Shown one piece after another: positions 43,535 to 54,318 of a stretch of 64,000 nucleotides of DNA. Every line of letters begins with the position of its first letter. The stretch's first letter is position 1. The notes beneath the pieces were generated by a model. The model saw nothing but the letters and a program-made list of their open reading frames with translations. It did not search any database and was not told where the DNA came from. The translations under genes and the position numbers were made by a program. Source of the DNA: Heterodera schachtii (lineage: Eukaryota > Nematoda > Chromadorea > Rhabditida > Heteroderidae); NCBI GenBank assembly GCA_023374025.1, contig SIJG01000036.1, forward strand, positions 381,426 through 445,425, given 5' to 3'.

Positions 43535-43772
43535 TAGAGTTGAGCGGGACCGGGAAATTTGACAAAAACCGGGACTTACCGGGACCAGAAAAGTCGGGAC
43601 CGGGACCAAGTTTTTCGACCGGGACCGGGACCGCGAGAAAAACCGGGACCAACCGGGAATTTTCCCAAGATTGAAAATTTGTGTGCAATTGTTACGAAAA
43701 TTGTCAATATTCAAAAATGTACCCATAAAATTTTTTATTTTCGTTTTCCCGTCTCGGTCCCGCTCAACTCTA
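43535..43772. mobile_element. MITE with TAGAGTTGAGCGGGACCG terminal inverted repeats
   Basis: A 238-bp element. The left end TAGAGTTGAGCGGGACCG matches the reverse complement of the right end exactly over 18 nt. The interior is made of GGGACCGGGACC repeats and AT-rich filler, with no coding capacity. The ends start TAGAG as in hAT elements, but the flanking 8-mers (CTTTTGGG and GTTTATTT) do not form a target-site duplication. Confidence 0.65.
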
Positions 43773-43821
43773 GTTTATTTTCTTGACGAGAATTTTTGAT
43801 TTTGAAAATTATGAATCTCAT

Positions 43822-44633
43822 TAGAGCCCGGTAAAAAAATTTTCCGGGAACGGGAATAGACAACGAGCGGGATGGGAAACGGAACGGGTTTCCGGCTTTT
43901 TCCCGTTCCCGTAAAAATCCCGTCAATTTTAACGGGAATCCTGCCGGGAAACGGAAAAAATTTTTTTATGAAAAAATTTGATTTTTTTCTAAAAATTTTA
44001 TTTTATTTATTTTTTATTTAATGAATAAAAAATTTTAATAAAATTTAATTTTCGGAAATATATTAATTTAAAAAATAAGCCGGTACCAGCCTTTTCGACG
44101 GTACCGCAAAAACTGTTAATTTCAGAGTTTCAAAATTTGTGGAAAAACTTTTAGAATGTTTCTAAATTTTTTAATTAATTGAAATTTACACTTAAATTTT
44201 TTGCTTTTAATTCGCTTTTTTCGGCGCTCTTTTTCGAAAAAAAATTTGGGGAACAGAGGGGAGCGGCGGTGCTAGGCGCCGCCGTGTTCAAATAATGTAA
44301 AGAAAATATGAAAAATGTTGTGTTGCGTTGGGGAATTGAACCCAAGCGAAAAGTAATGAAAGACAGAAGATTTATCCACTTGACCACATCAACATTGTAA
44401 TAATTGCTTTAAAACAAATAATTAATATTTTTTTCTCAAAAATTTCCCCTTTCCCTCCAATTTTCTTCTCTACCATTCTTACCAGTGCATTTTTATTCCC
44501 GTTTTTTGAGAAAAATTGACGGGACGGGATTCCCGGGTTTTTTCCGTTCCCGTAAAAATCCCGTCCGGGCAAAAAAGACGGGAAACGGGATTCCCGTCTT
44601 TTCCCGCGGGATTCCCGTTCCCGCCGGGCTCTA
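43822..44633. mobile_element. non-autonomous hAT-like element with 8-bp target-site duplication
   Basis: An 812-bp element. Terminal inverted repeats TAGAGCCCGG...CCGGGCTCTA are flanked on both sides by the same 8-mer AATCTCAT (43814-43821 and 44634-44641). TIRs starting TAGAG and 8-bp duplications are the hallmarks of hAT transposons. Both subterminal regions are rich in CGGGAACGGGAAT and related motifs in inverted orientation. The interior is AT-rich, holds a tRNA-like sequence (44321-44394, - strand) and encodes no transposase. Confidence 0.8.
44321..44394 (-). other. tRNA-like sequence inside the hAT-like element
   Basis: On the - strand an A-box-like TGGTCAAGTGG and a B-box-like GGTTCAATTCC are spaced as in a tRNA, within 74 nt that start GTTGATG and end ACGCAACA. 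Only four of seven acceptor-stem pairs form and the T stem has a mismatch, so it reads as a tRNA pseudogene or captured SINE piece. Confidence 0.4.
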
Positions 44634-44778
44634 AATCTCATTAATGGTTTGGCATAATATTTTTGCTTTCTGAAGAAAATTTTCGATTTTACACCCTTAA
44701 ATTCGGAACTTTTTGGCACCTATTTTCCCATTTTTAGCACCTATTTTGTGATTTTTTAGAACCTAAAACCGGTAATAC

Positions 44779-45361
44779 TGACTTTTACTGGTCCCATAAA
44801 AAAGGAAACAAAAAGGCGATTTTTTACGATTCTGAGTTGCACTCAGGGGTTATCGGGGCTGCTGATCACGAAAATCACATCAAAATTGTCATATGACATC
44901 ATCTAATCTATGATTTTTTTCAAGTCTATGATTTTTCATCGTTTTTTTTTCATTTTTAAAATTATAGTCCAAAAAATGTCATGGGGTTATCGGGGTCGCT
45001 AATCACGAATCCGACACCCATTTCGACTAATTTCGAATCCCTGGCCCAAAGTCGAACAAAAGACGAATCTTCAAAATTTTTAGTTTTGCGTTTTTTCGAC
45101 TATAAAAGGCTTATGTGATTTTTTTAATTTAATGGAAAGATGGCTTTCAGTTTGTTTCAATGTATTTAAGCTGTTTTTGAAACATGAATACAAATTCGAA
45201 AATTTGAACTTTTGATTTTTTGTTAGAATTCGGGTCCGGGTTTAGGAATTGGTCGAAATGGATGTCATATTCGTGATCAGCGACCCCGATAACCCCTGAG
45301 TTCAACTCAGAATAGTAAAAAATCGCCTTTTTATTCTTTTTTATGGGACAAGTAAAAGTCA
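44779..45361. mobile_element. MITE-like element with ~100-bp terminal inverted repeats
   Basis: The left arm (44779 to about 44882) and the reverse complement of the right arm (about 45258-45361) agree at roughly 90% over 100 nt. Both start TGACTTTTACT and contain AAAAAGGCGATTTTTTAC and CAGGGGTTATCGGGG. A second inner inverted copy of the GGTTATCGGGG...TGATCACGAA module starts near 44,985. No coding capacity and no clear target-site duplication. Confidence 0.65.
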
Positions 45362-45685
45362 AAAATCGAATCCCTAATTATGATTGATCAAAATAAATAG
45401 TGCAAAAGGAATTTACCAGTGTATTTTTTAATTAGCGCTTAAAGAAACGCCAATTACGCTATTTGGCGAAATGAGCAATTTTGTCTGACACTGGGCTTGA
45501 CCCATAAAAATGTGATGGGACGTGTAACTCGTTGTTTGGACGCGTAAAATGTGTGGCTGCATAAAACTGACTAGAACCAAAAACAATTTTTATTCCTCGT
45601 TACATCGCAACTATATAGGTGTAAATAAACAATATATATATTACATATTACCACCGGACAAAAAATACAGGGAAACAGAACAGGC

Positions 45686-48600
45686 TTAAGCTTTGGATGT
45701 GATCACTTCTGCGCCTGTTCCACGCACAAAAAGAACTTTTTGCAAATTGTCCGAAATCACCTGAACATTTTTAAATTGTTGCGTTTAAAAGTCAAAGTAC
45801 ACCTCCAAATAATGGATGTAGTCGTCGACTTCGTCCTCAAAGAAAGGCGGCTTTGGGAGAGAAAAAAGCACCAATTGACTGTTGCGCGAATTTTCCAAGA
45901 TAAGCTTATTGAGTCGGATTGCCCCGTGCATTTTATGGACCTTAATTAAGGCGTAATGAGGTTAAATAGAAGTTTTGCATTGCACTCATTCGTTCACCTT
46001 TTTGCGATCCAATGCCTTCATCCTCTCAGACGCCGTCCCTTGCCCTTCCTTCGGTCCTTTCGTCTCCGTTTCATCATCAGTCGATGAATCTTGCGACTCT
46101 TCCTGACTTTTCGAGTTGGACTGAAATACAACAAGGGGAGTCCGTCTACTCAAAATGGAGCAGTCACTTCAATGTTCGCCGCGTCGTCGTTCAATTGGAC
46201 CGATTGGAATGGGGGCATTCCTCGCCGTTGGATTTGCTTCAGCATTTTCGTCCTTTCCTCCATAAGCAAAGTCCGTTCGTAAGCGGTTATTGACAGTTCT
46301 GGGTCATTGAGTTTTGTCACCTGAAATGAGTGCATAAAATGAACCGTCCGATCACTCCCCCCGCCCCCACCAAAATTTCGGCATCGATTCGCAACTGGTA
46401 AAGATAGTTTTGGATTTGCTTCTTCAGTTTTGCGCTGTTTTCTTGCGGACGAGCGACTGCAACGATTCGAGTTTTGCAACTGCTCCAAACTTCGTTTTGT
46501 TCCAGCAGAAAAGTTATCAGCACACATAGTCCGCCATCTCGAACAATCCAATAAACATCCAAATAGCCAGTCAATTTAATGTTGCTCGGAAATTCTGTTA
46601 TTCCTTTCGCCACCAAAAGTGCCATTCCATTAACAGCGCCAGCCAACAATTTGTCTTAAATCAGAAATCGATGTGATTTTGATCAGATTCATTTTTAGAC
46701 AATCTCGCTTTTCATTTTACCAGTGAATGTTCGATATTCCGAGTCGGCCACTTCGTCTTTGCCTACTTCCTTCGTGGGCCAACTTAAGAGCAGAGTGTTC
46801 GGCCTTAACCCTCCAATTCCGATGCTTTGAATGAGAGTGTTGACACTGCCGGTTTTCTTTAAAAAATTGGGGTGAAGGAAGAGACCGACTGAGGGAGGAG
46901 GGAATAAAGTGCACCCCTCACTCATCATCCACCTGGTCTTCGTCGTACAAAAGGGTCTTCGCAAACCCTCGGAGGCCCAATTCGTCCATGTCATTTTCCA
47001 TTCGCTTCTTCACCCATTGCGCGGAATTCATGTCATTTTCATTGCTCGGATTCCCCCGAAGCAATGATACCACCATCGTAAGTCCCTTGCCCGCCTTCAG
47101 TTGCGACGCAACGTTCAACAAATTCAGGTAACGCAAGTCGACCAATTCCTTTGACCAGGGCATCGACTGAAGGATGAGTAGTTGCGGTCTAAATTAAACG
47201 AATGTCCAATTGTGTGATGGCTGGCGCGCATCTCGCACCTCCAATTCTTCGGGTGTGGGTCCTTCTTGGGAATCTGCATTAGACTGTACTGTGCCGTACT
47301 CAGTGCCAAACCGCGAATGCCATCGCCCCATTCTTTCTTGGCCCTTAAGAGTAAAGGGAACAAAGAATTGAACTAATAACCTAATTAATGATTACCCTTT
47401 CCATTCGACATATTTGTAAATGACAAAGCAAAAGGCAAGTAGACAAAATGGCATAGTGCCAATGTGTGCTGAACATAATGAAGAAGCAAAGAGCAGCCCC
47501 GAGAACGGACAACGACCTAAAAGAAAAGAAAGTTTCGCCGATTTTGGCTAATATGGGACCAGTGATAGTAAACGAAACGAGGACGCCAATTGGGAGCACC
47601 CAAAATGGAATGCAAAGCACAAATGATGTTAACGAAGGCGTAACACATCAGAAAGAAAAAGTCGAGCACAGCCGCGATAGTGTCCATTGCGCCCATCAAA
47701 ATACCAAGTTCGGCGATGAGAGTGGTGAGCAGCAAGCCGAAGAAGGGCTGAAATTGTCGAACGAATCAACAAAAATCACAATCATTATCAAAACAATACC
47801 TCATTGCTTTTGGTCACTATTGCGAAACGTTTGAGGAAGGGAATTACGTTGTCTTTGGCAATGCTCTGCAAAAGTCGAGGCGCGCCTATTTGGGACGAAA
47901 AAGGTGAGAACAAAAAACAAAGTTTCATACTGCAAAGACACTGAAGAGCAGCACCGAAGGTAGAAAGGAAGGAGCCGACCAGAACCACCCATTCAGTGGG
48001 CCATGCCAACTGCGCAACGACCATCCGCCCGTCCAATGAGAGGCTGGTCCTTTGGACGAGTTTGAAAGTAAAATGAAAACTCTGCCCGACCCCGTTATTT
48101 CATAGAAGGAAACTATTATTTAAAAAGGATGCGGGAAAAAAGACACGGGAGGGAAGCGGCGAGAGAATGAAATGACAATTTCCCCGCTCTTTGTCCGCAC
48201 CCCTCTCCACACCTTCCTGCAAAACTCACCCAAGGTGAAATTTACAGTGAGAATAAAGTTCACTTGTCTCTGAGCAACTCGGGTCTGATCGTTGCGCCGA
48301 ACACAAAGGCCAATGCGAAATAAATGATGGTAGTGGTAAGCTGAGCAGCGATGGTGCCCCAGGGGATGGACTTCTGCGGGTTGGCCAAATCGCCGCTCAT
48401 GTTGGTCCCAGTGAGAATACCAGTCACGGCGGGGAAGTAAATGGCCATGATAAGGAAGAAAGAGCTAAAAAACGAATAGAAAAAAAACAAATGAAAAAAG
48501 TTGTACGTTTTGACATCCTGGAAGACTTCGTTCGAAATATCAGCTTTCTTTCCTACGGCGTATTCATGAAAGTCGGGGTAATTGGGATGAAAATTGCCTG

Positions 48601-49980
48601 TAACAATTGAAGGAAACGCGGAATTAAAGAATTTACCATCACTGACTCCATAAAGTGTCAGTGGAAAAACCGGGAAATCCATTGACACAGGAGGCGTTCA
48701 GAGGGTAACTGTTGTTGTCAATAGCAGAAAACTTCATAACCCTTAAATGTTCGTGAAACTTTAAAAAAAAAAAAAAAGAAATCCCACAGGTCGAAAAGGT
48801 TAGACGAGTTGCAATAATCGCAGACGGACACTCCTTTGGGGATGGACTGATTTTTGAACACGCCTTTCAAAACTGCATCAGTTTGGAGCAAATGTTCACC
48901 GATCATGCAAACTCTGAATTCAATGCTTTAAAATATACTTCCCCTCGAAAAATACTGTTGTCCGCTTCCGGAAAGTGTTTTTTCAACAGCACCAGCGAAA
49001 CAAGCCAAAATGGAGAATATGACACAGACGAGCGAAACCTAGGGAAATTAACGGGACAGAGTTAGGGGAAAACGAAAAAGTCACAGGTGCAAGAAGTTGG
49101 ACAAAACGAACGCCCATAGCGACGATGACGAACTGAACAACGAGCAGAGCAGTAGCATACAGACGCAAGTTGTTGGACATCATCCCGAAGAAAGCTGTCG
49201 AGAGAAAGAAGTTTTGTTACTAATATTCAGTGCAAAAAAGCGATTTTCCAAGAGCGGGAGGGGGGGAGGAAATTTGCGTCGTCCCTCCCATGATTTGTGT
49301 CTCCACTTCTTTTGGACCCATAGCCTTATGCTTATGAAACCAACCAGTGTCCGTGTGCGCATGATTACCACCAATAGTCATTTCAGGATAAAGGTACAAC
49401 TGAAAATTTACGAAAGAAAGGCAATGGGTTTAAGGGAAGAATTCACCAGAAGAATTTCAATTCCTCCAACCAAATACATGGAAGTTGCAACTGTGTTGGC
49501 CAGATAGAATAGAACGCCAACCGCACTTCCAAATTCAGGTCCCAAATTGCGTGATATGATGAAATATGCTCCTCCGCCTTCCACGACGCCATTGGTAGCC
49601 ACCGCTGACACACTAATGCAGGTGAGGAACGTCTGAAGGACATGTGAAAAAATCGAGTTAAAAAAACGCAGCTACACAAAGGCAGCAAATGAAGAGCATC
49701 ATAAAAGTGTGCGTTATGCCAGCGACACCAACGATCCACGCCAAACGGATGAACATGGTGACGCCAAGAATGTGCTGGATGGTCGGAAGGTACACGCCGA
49801 GCATGAGGCCGAGCTTAGCCTGGATTAGAAAATAGTGTAATATGACGATGATGAAGTGATATGGGAATGCTTAAAGCGACTAGCCTTTTCTTCGGTTTTC
49901 TTTTTGTCTGTATAGAACGAGGCGGGTTCTTCCTTTTCGTATAACGGTGTAAAACCAAACCCCAAGTAATTGGAAGCCAT
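45686..49980 (-). CDS. kcc: K-Cl cotransporter (KCC / SLC12A4-7 family)
   Basis: 22 exons (- strand): 49980-49885, 49819-49676, 49632-49447, 49399-49345, 49194-49085, 49038-48956, 48913-48788, 48741-48647, 48597-48507, 48464-48264, 48049-47931, 47885-47800, 47747-47560, 47516-47396, 47343-47239, 47188-46933, 46856-46721, 46654-46371, 46320-46168, 46120-45998, 45940-45803 and 45760-45686; about 989 residues. Family motifs: [15 protein letters not shown] (TM1), [12 protein letters not shown], a large extracellular loop with four conserved cysteines (VCMIG, VCDYC, NASC), [52 protein letters not shown], and the C-terminus [17 protein letters not shown]. It moves K+ and Cl- out of cells electroneutrally at the plasma membrane. 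Exon 47516-47396 is one base too long: the frame changes between HWHYAI and VIYKYVEW, a probable base error. The first intron appears to use a GC donor (AAG|gctagt). The cytoplasmic N-terminus is short. Confidence 0.92.
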
Positions 49981-50262
49981 TTGCACTTCCTTCTGGTCTT
50001 AAAATTGTTTTCAAGAAAATAACGATGATAATTGATGAAAGATGTTTAAAAGAGACAAAACAAAAAAAAAAAAGGAAAATTGGAAATGAAAAAAAGATTC
50101 GAATTTCCTCCTTATATACACACCCACTATGGGTCAACTCCACTGTGCAGAGAAAAGCCTAGTACTATCTCGTCGTTTCTTTTTTTCTTTATAATTTCTC
50201 TCATTTTGGCGTACTGCCTATTCATTTTAATGATGTAAAAAACATTTACTTCTATAACACAT

Positions 50263-50927
50263 ACAGTCATGGTCATATCTTTAGGACCACTTAAAATTTT
50301 GTATAAAATTTTTTAAATTGAGTATAAATCTCAATTTGATGTATATTGTGTATATATGTTTTACATTTCTTGTAGCAATTTTTGTGGGCTTTCTAATGAT
50401 GCCAATCATTAACCCTTTCATAATTGTTATTATTGATTATAAACCATTTTACAACTGCACTCCCTTTTTTGGGGTGGTCATATCTTTAGGACCACAATTT
50501 AGGTCATTTTTATGGCAATTTGTGCCTATTTAACCCTTTAGAAAGAATTTTTTTCCAAAAAATCACCATTTAAAAAAATTTTATTTACATATTTTAGTAC
50601 ATATTTCTGGATTTTTGTGCATATTTGATACATATTTCAGTGTTTTTATACATATTTTATTTACATATTTCGCGATTTTTCTTACATAAAAAAATGATCC
50701 CTAGTCATATCTTTAGGACCACTTAAAATTTTGTATAAAATTTATTTTAAATTGAGTATAAAATCTCAATTTGATGTATATTGTGTATATATGTTTTACA
50801 TTTCTTGTAGCATTTTTTGTGGGCTTTCTAATGATGCCAATCATTAACCCTTTCATAATTGTTATTATTGATTATAAACCATTTTACCAACTGCACTCCC
50901 TTTTTTGGGGTGGTCATATCTTTATTT
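50263..50927 (+). repeat. two tandem copies of a Tc1/mariner-end-like repeat
   Basis: A unit of about 215 bp beginning GGTCATATCTTTAGGACCAC occurs at about 50,273-50,485 and again at 50,704-50,926, nearly identical and in the same direction. The first copy is preceded by TA-CAGTCATGGTCATATC, like a mariner/Tc1 terminus. No inverted partner end and no transposase were found nearby. Confidence 0.65.
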
Positions 50928-50937
50928 GAGAGCACAG

Positions 50938-51232
50938 AAAAATCTGAAATAATTCATGCTAACACAACTTTTGATACTGATCAAAAAAGTCTTTTATACC
51001 AACTTGATCAGATCACTCCTTATAGTGATCTAGACAACCCAAAAACCACTGAAAATCGGGGAAATTTTCGAAAAAAACTATTCAAGTTTTGCAGAAAAAT
51101 TTTCCCAACCCCCTTAGGAAATTTTTTCGAAAAATTTCCCGATTTCAAGCTATTTTGGCTTTTCAGATCACCATGAAGGAGTGATCTGAGCAAGTTGGTG
51201 CAAAAGACTTTTTGATCAGCATCTTTTTTCAG
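50938..51232. mobile_element. inverted-repeat (MITE-like) element, ~85-bp arms
   Basis: The left arm (50938 to about 51030: TCTGAAATAATTCATGCT ... TGATCAAAAAAGTCTTTT ... CAGATCACTCC) pairs with the right arm (51163-51232) read in reverse complement. The interior is AT-rich. A related copy lies at 37,676-37,785. No target duplication identified. Confidence 0.6.
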
Positions 51233-51919
51233 AATTTTATCTCAATAAAAAATTGAGTTATTCGTGCATACATGTTTTGATGCAATACTTTTGCACCACC
51301 AAAAAGGGGGTTGTTCGGGTCATGACCGATTTTCTCGTCGACAATGGGAGTTATCGGGGCAGTTTTTGGGTATTTATTACTGCACTAATTTGCGTTTCTT
51401 TTGGCATAAACAAAACATTTTTGCCACCATTCATTTTGAGAAAACCGAATTTTTTGAAAAAATTTTTTGATGCAATTCCAAAACTTTAAATCGCATTTTT
51501 ATTCAACAAAATCAAGCATTAGCAACATATTTATCGGCGCCAACTATTTTTCTGAGCAACTCCGGCTTAGAAATGAGAAATTTATATATTTCAAAATCGA
51601 TTTTAACAATTTTGTGGAAACATAAGCAATTTTTAAATTTCAGTACATTCAGATCAAAAAATCAGATTTTAACAATTTTTTCGGCGCATTTTTCCGAAAA
51701 ATTTTTTGGGACGGGTGAGGGAAGAGAGATTGCAGGGCTGGGACGCGACCGCGGGATTTTTCTGTGCGCGTCCCACCCCTGGTGCATTGGGCCTTTTTTG
51801 TTGCATAAATATGTGAATTTAAATTGAACTTTCGAGTTTTCGTTCGAATCCGGGTTAGGGGTTCGAGCTGCGTCGGGATGGGTGTCAGAATCTGATTCTA
51901 ACAAGTTTTTTTTGAATAT

Positions 51920-51998
51920 CCTCTCGTACGAAAACGGCGTACAAAAACGGCCCTCGTGCGAAAACGGCCGTACGAAAACGCCCGTACGAAACCGACCT
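51920..51998 (+). repeat. short tandem CGTACGAAAACGGC repeat
   Basis: Four imperfect 14-18 bp units (CGTACGAAAACGGC, CGTGCGAAAACGGC, CGTACGAAAACGCC, CGTACGAAACCGAC) in tandem. No function apparent. Confidence 0.75.
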
Positions 51999-52421
51999 GG
52001 CCCCCTCGTTTTGAGTCGGTGTGTTAAGCGCAAAAACCTGAATTAATCGAAAAAATTAAAAAAAATTTTAATTTATTCAATATTCTCGTGAAAAGTTTGC
52101 TAAAAAAGGAATTTTTTTTTTGAATTTTCCGATCTTTGGAGTCAAAAGGCAAATTTAGCCGCTGGGGGCCGTTCAAATAGAGATTTTTGGAAAAATGCCA
52201 AAATACGGACCATAAATCGCAAACTATGTGGTATTAGTGACTCTTTGACCATTTATTTTCAGACATTTGTCCCCTTGTCCTCTAAAAAGCATTGAATTGT
52301 GGCGAAACAAATATTTTCTATTTCCAACATGGCGCTCCTGGTAACAAAGGTTAGCTCGGTGGCGGACGGCTTTGTTTTTCTTCAGTGAATTTCTCATTTT
52401 AAAAAGCGACTACCTAATTTG

Positions 52422-52650
52422 GAAAAAAGCCTCGTGTTGGTTTTTCGACTGTTTTAATACCCTCGTGTTGGGTTCGTCAACTGCTCGTCAAGTTTTAATA
52501 CCCTTATTGTGTTCTTCTTCATCCGCCTTATTTCGTCCACTTTTACAAATTCGTCTAAAGCACTCGTGTTGTGCTCGCGAAACAATCTTTTATAAAAAGC
52601 TCGTGTTGCTTTATACATTGGATATTTGTTTTATCTCGTGTTGATAAAAC
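52422..52650 (+). repeat. array of five hairpins with one constant loop (TCGTGTT)
   Basis: The heptamer TCGTGTT occurs at 52432, 52463, 52564, 52601 and 52636, each time as the loop of a small palindrome whose arms differ: GCC/GG plus A/T tract; CCC/GGG; AGCAC/GTGCT; AAGC/GCTT with a TATA extension; and the perfect GTTTTATC/GATAAAAC. Arm length is 4-8 bp. The sequence between the hairpins is unrelated. Confidence 0.7.
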
Positions 52651-52841
52651 AAAATTATGCGGACTTCATCGTTTGCATCCATTGTGTACGAATCTTATGA
52701 GTTGCTCAAAAACATGCTAACGACATTGACAATCGATTGATTTTTTCACTTCGACGGCTCGACAATTTTACTCGGCTCAACTTTTTGGTGGAAGTCGTTA
52801 TCTTATGATAAATGAGCCAATTGACGACGGATTCAAACAAA

Positions 52842-53604
52842 GCCGCGGAGGTCAACTTTTTTATGAAACTTCACAGCGTTTGTGTGTGGATTTTGACAAA
52901 GTTGCTGTGAGTTTACATTGCCGGCAAATGAAACAGCACCAACCAAAGAATTTTCCATCAAACTTAATGTGGATGATAAAAAGCAAATTTTGAATGTGAC
53001 GGACCCGGCTATTGTGGACACGCCGGAAAAATCGGAAAAAGTGTTGAAACTGATCGAAGAGAATGGAGAAGCGAAAAAGGAGGCGAAAGAGAAGGAAGAA
53101 GCAGATGAAAAGCCAAAGGAAGAGAAAAATGAGGAAGAGGCGAAGCCAAATTTGAAGATGGTGGAACGGACGACATTAGAATGGCAGAAAGTGAACTCAA
53201 TGATGCCCATTTGGACACTAAGGCAGTCGGAACAGGAGGAAAAGGAGTACAAAAAATTCTGCAACTCAATCACCAATGACGTTGACAAGCCAGTCGGTCA
53301 TTTATGCTTCTCTTCTGAAGTTGATATGTCCAAGTCCGTTATGTACGTGCCGAAAACGCTGACCGCTGGCGCATTCCAAATTCAAAATTTGGCATTTTCA
53401 TCAGAGACGATGAAAAATTCGAGGGAGGGGAACAAAATTGGCAGCAGCAAAACGGACAAGAAAAATGGCCTAATGAGAATTTGGCGATTTGAAAATTGCA
53501 GTATGGAAGCCGATGGGCGAATCTTAGCGGACAGTGCGAAATGGCTCAAAACGTGGATCTTTCTCAAAATTCCCGATAAAATTATTTTGGATTATCACAT
53601 TTAA
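52842..53604 (+). pseudogene. truncated HSP90-family (middle-domain) copy
   Basis: An intron-free frame from 52918 to a stop at 53604 encodes EFSIKLNV, then a charged linker (AKKEAKEKEEADEKPKEEKN), then LEWQKVNSMMPIWTLRQSEQ, EEKEYKKFCNSITND, HLCFSSEVDMSKSVMYVPK. This order (beta strand, acidic linker, W-x-x-x-N-x-x-x-PIW, EEYxxFYxS.T.D, HFS.EG....LFVP) is that of the HSP90/GRP94 linker and middle domain. The ATPase domain upstream and most of the middle and C-terminal domains are missing, and the last 70 residues do not resemble HSP90. Loss of domains, absence of introns and divergent key positions suggest a retro-derived pseudogene or a small novel protein made from an HSP90 fragment. Confidence 0.55.
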
Positions 53605-54318
53605 TTTTTCGAGGACACACGGATGGTCGCCAACATTTTTAAAAGCCGTCACGTCACTAGCTGAAACCCTTGAACCCCACCTTCGGATGCCGAAATCGCC
53701 GTTATTTTTACTTAAAGACGAGGGGACCGTCTTTCTTAGAGGCCGGGGATGTGGTATTAGTGACTCTTTGACCCTTTATTTGGTTGTTTGTATTTGTTTG
53801 GCATAATGTTTATTTGAATTCGACCCAAATATTTATATTTTCTTCAGTTGCAGTTAGTGGATTTGTTGTCGTTGGTATATTTTTAAGCGTTTTGTTAGTC
53901 GCTGATTGATTTGTTTTTTTTATTAATTTGTTGAGGATTGATTTTATTTATTTTGGATTGTCTTTTAATATTTGTTGGATAAATTTATCTTGTTTGGTTT
54001 CTATTTCCAACAAATATGGATATATATAAATCCACTAGAAGCTTCTTAATCAAATTAAAACGTGTTTTTCGTGCGTTCAGGCCTCCATAATCCGGGAAAA
54101 AATGGATTTCCATATAATTCAACACCCTAAATATGAACAATAATAACCACTTTACTTACATTGTAAAAAAATGCAAAAATGAAATAATAACAAAATGAAA
54201 AACAGATTTAAGACATACAACGCGAACAGACAAAAAGTAAGAACCGGATCAAAGATAAAGCTCTGACAATGTGAGTAAAAATGAAATTTTTCGAATGATT
54301 GCCGATATTTGGCATTTT

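Noticed and set aside
43535..43772. Target-site duplication for the smaller TAGAG element
   Set aside because: Flanking 8-mers CTTTTGGG and GTTTATTT differ; no duplication of any length was convincing.
46150..46551. Alternative - strand frame covering a KCC exon junction
   Set aside because: Only the 46320-46168 part is coding in the KCC model; the upstream part is an out-of-frame shadow of the previous exon.
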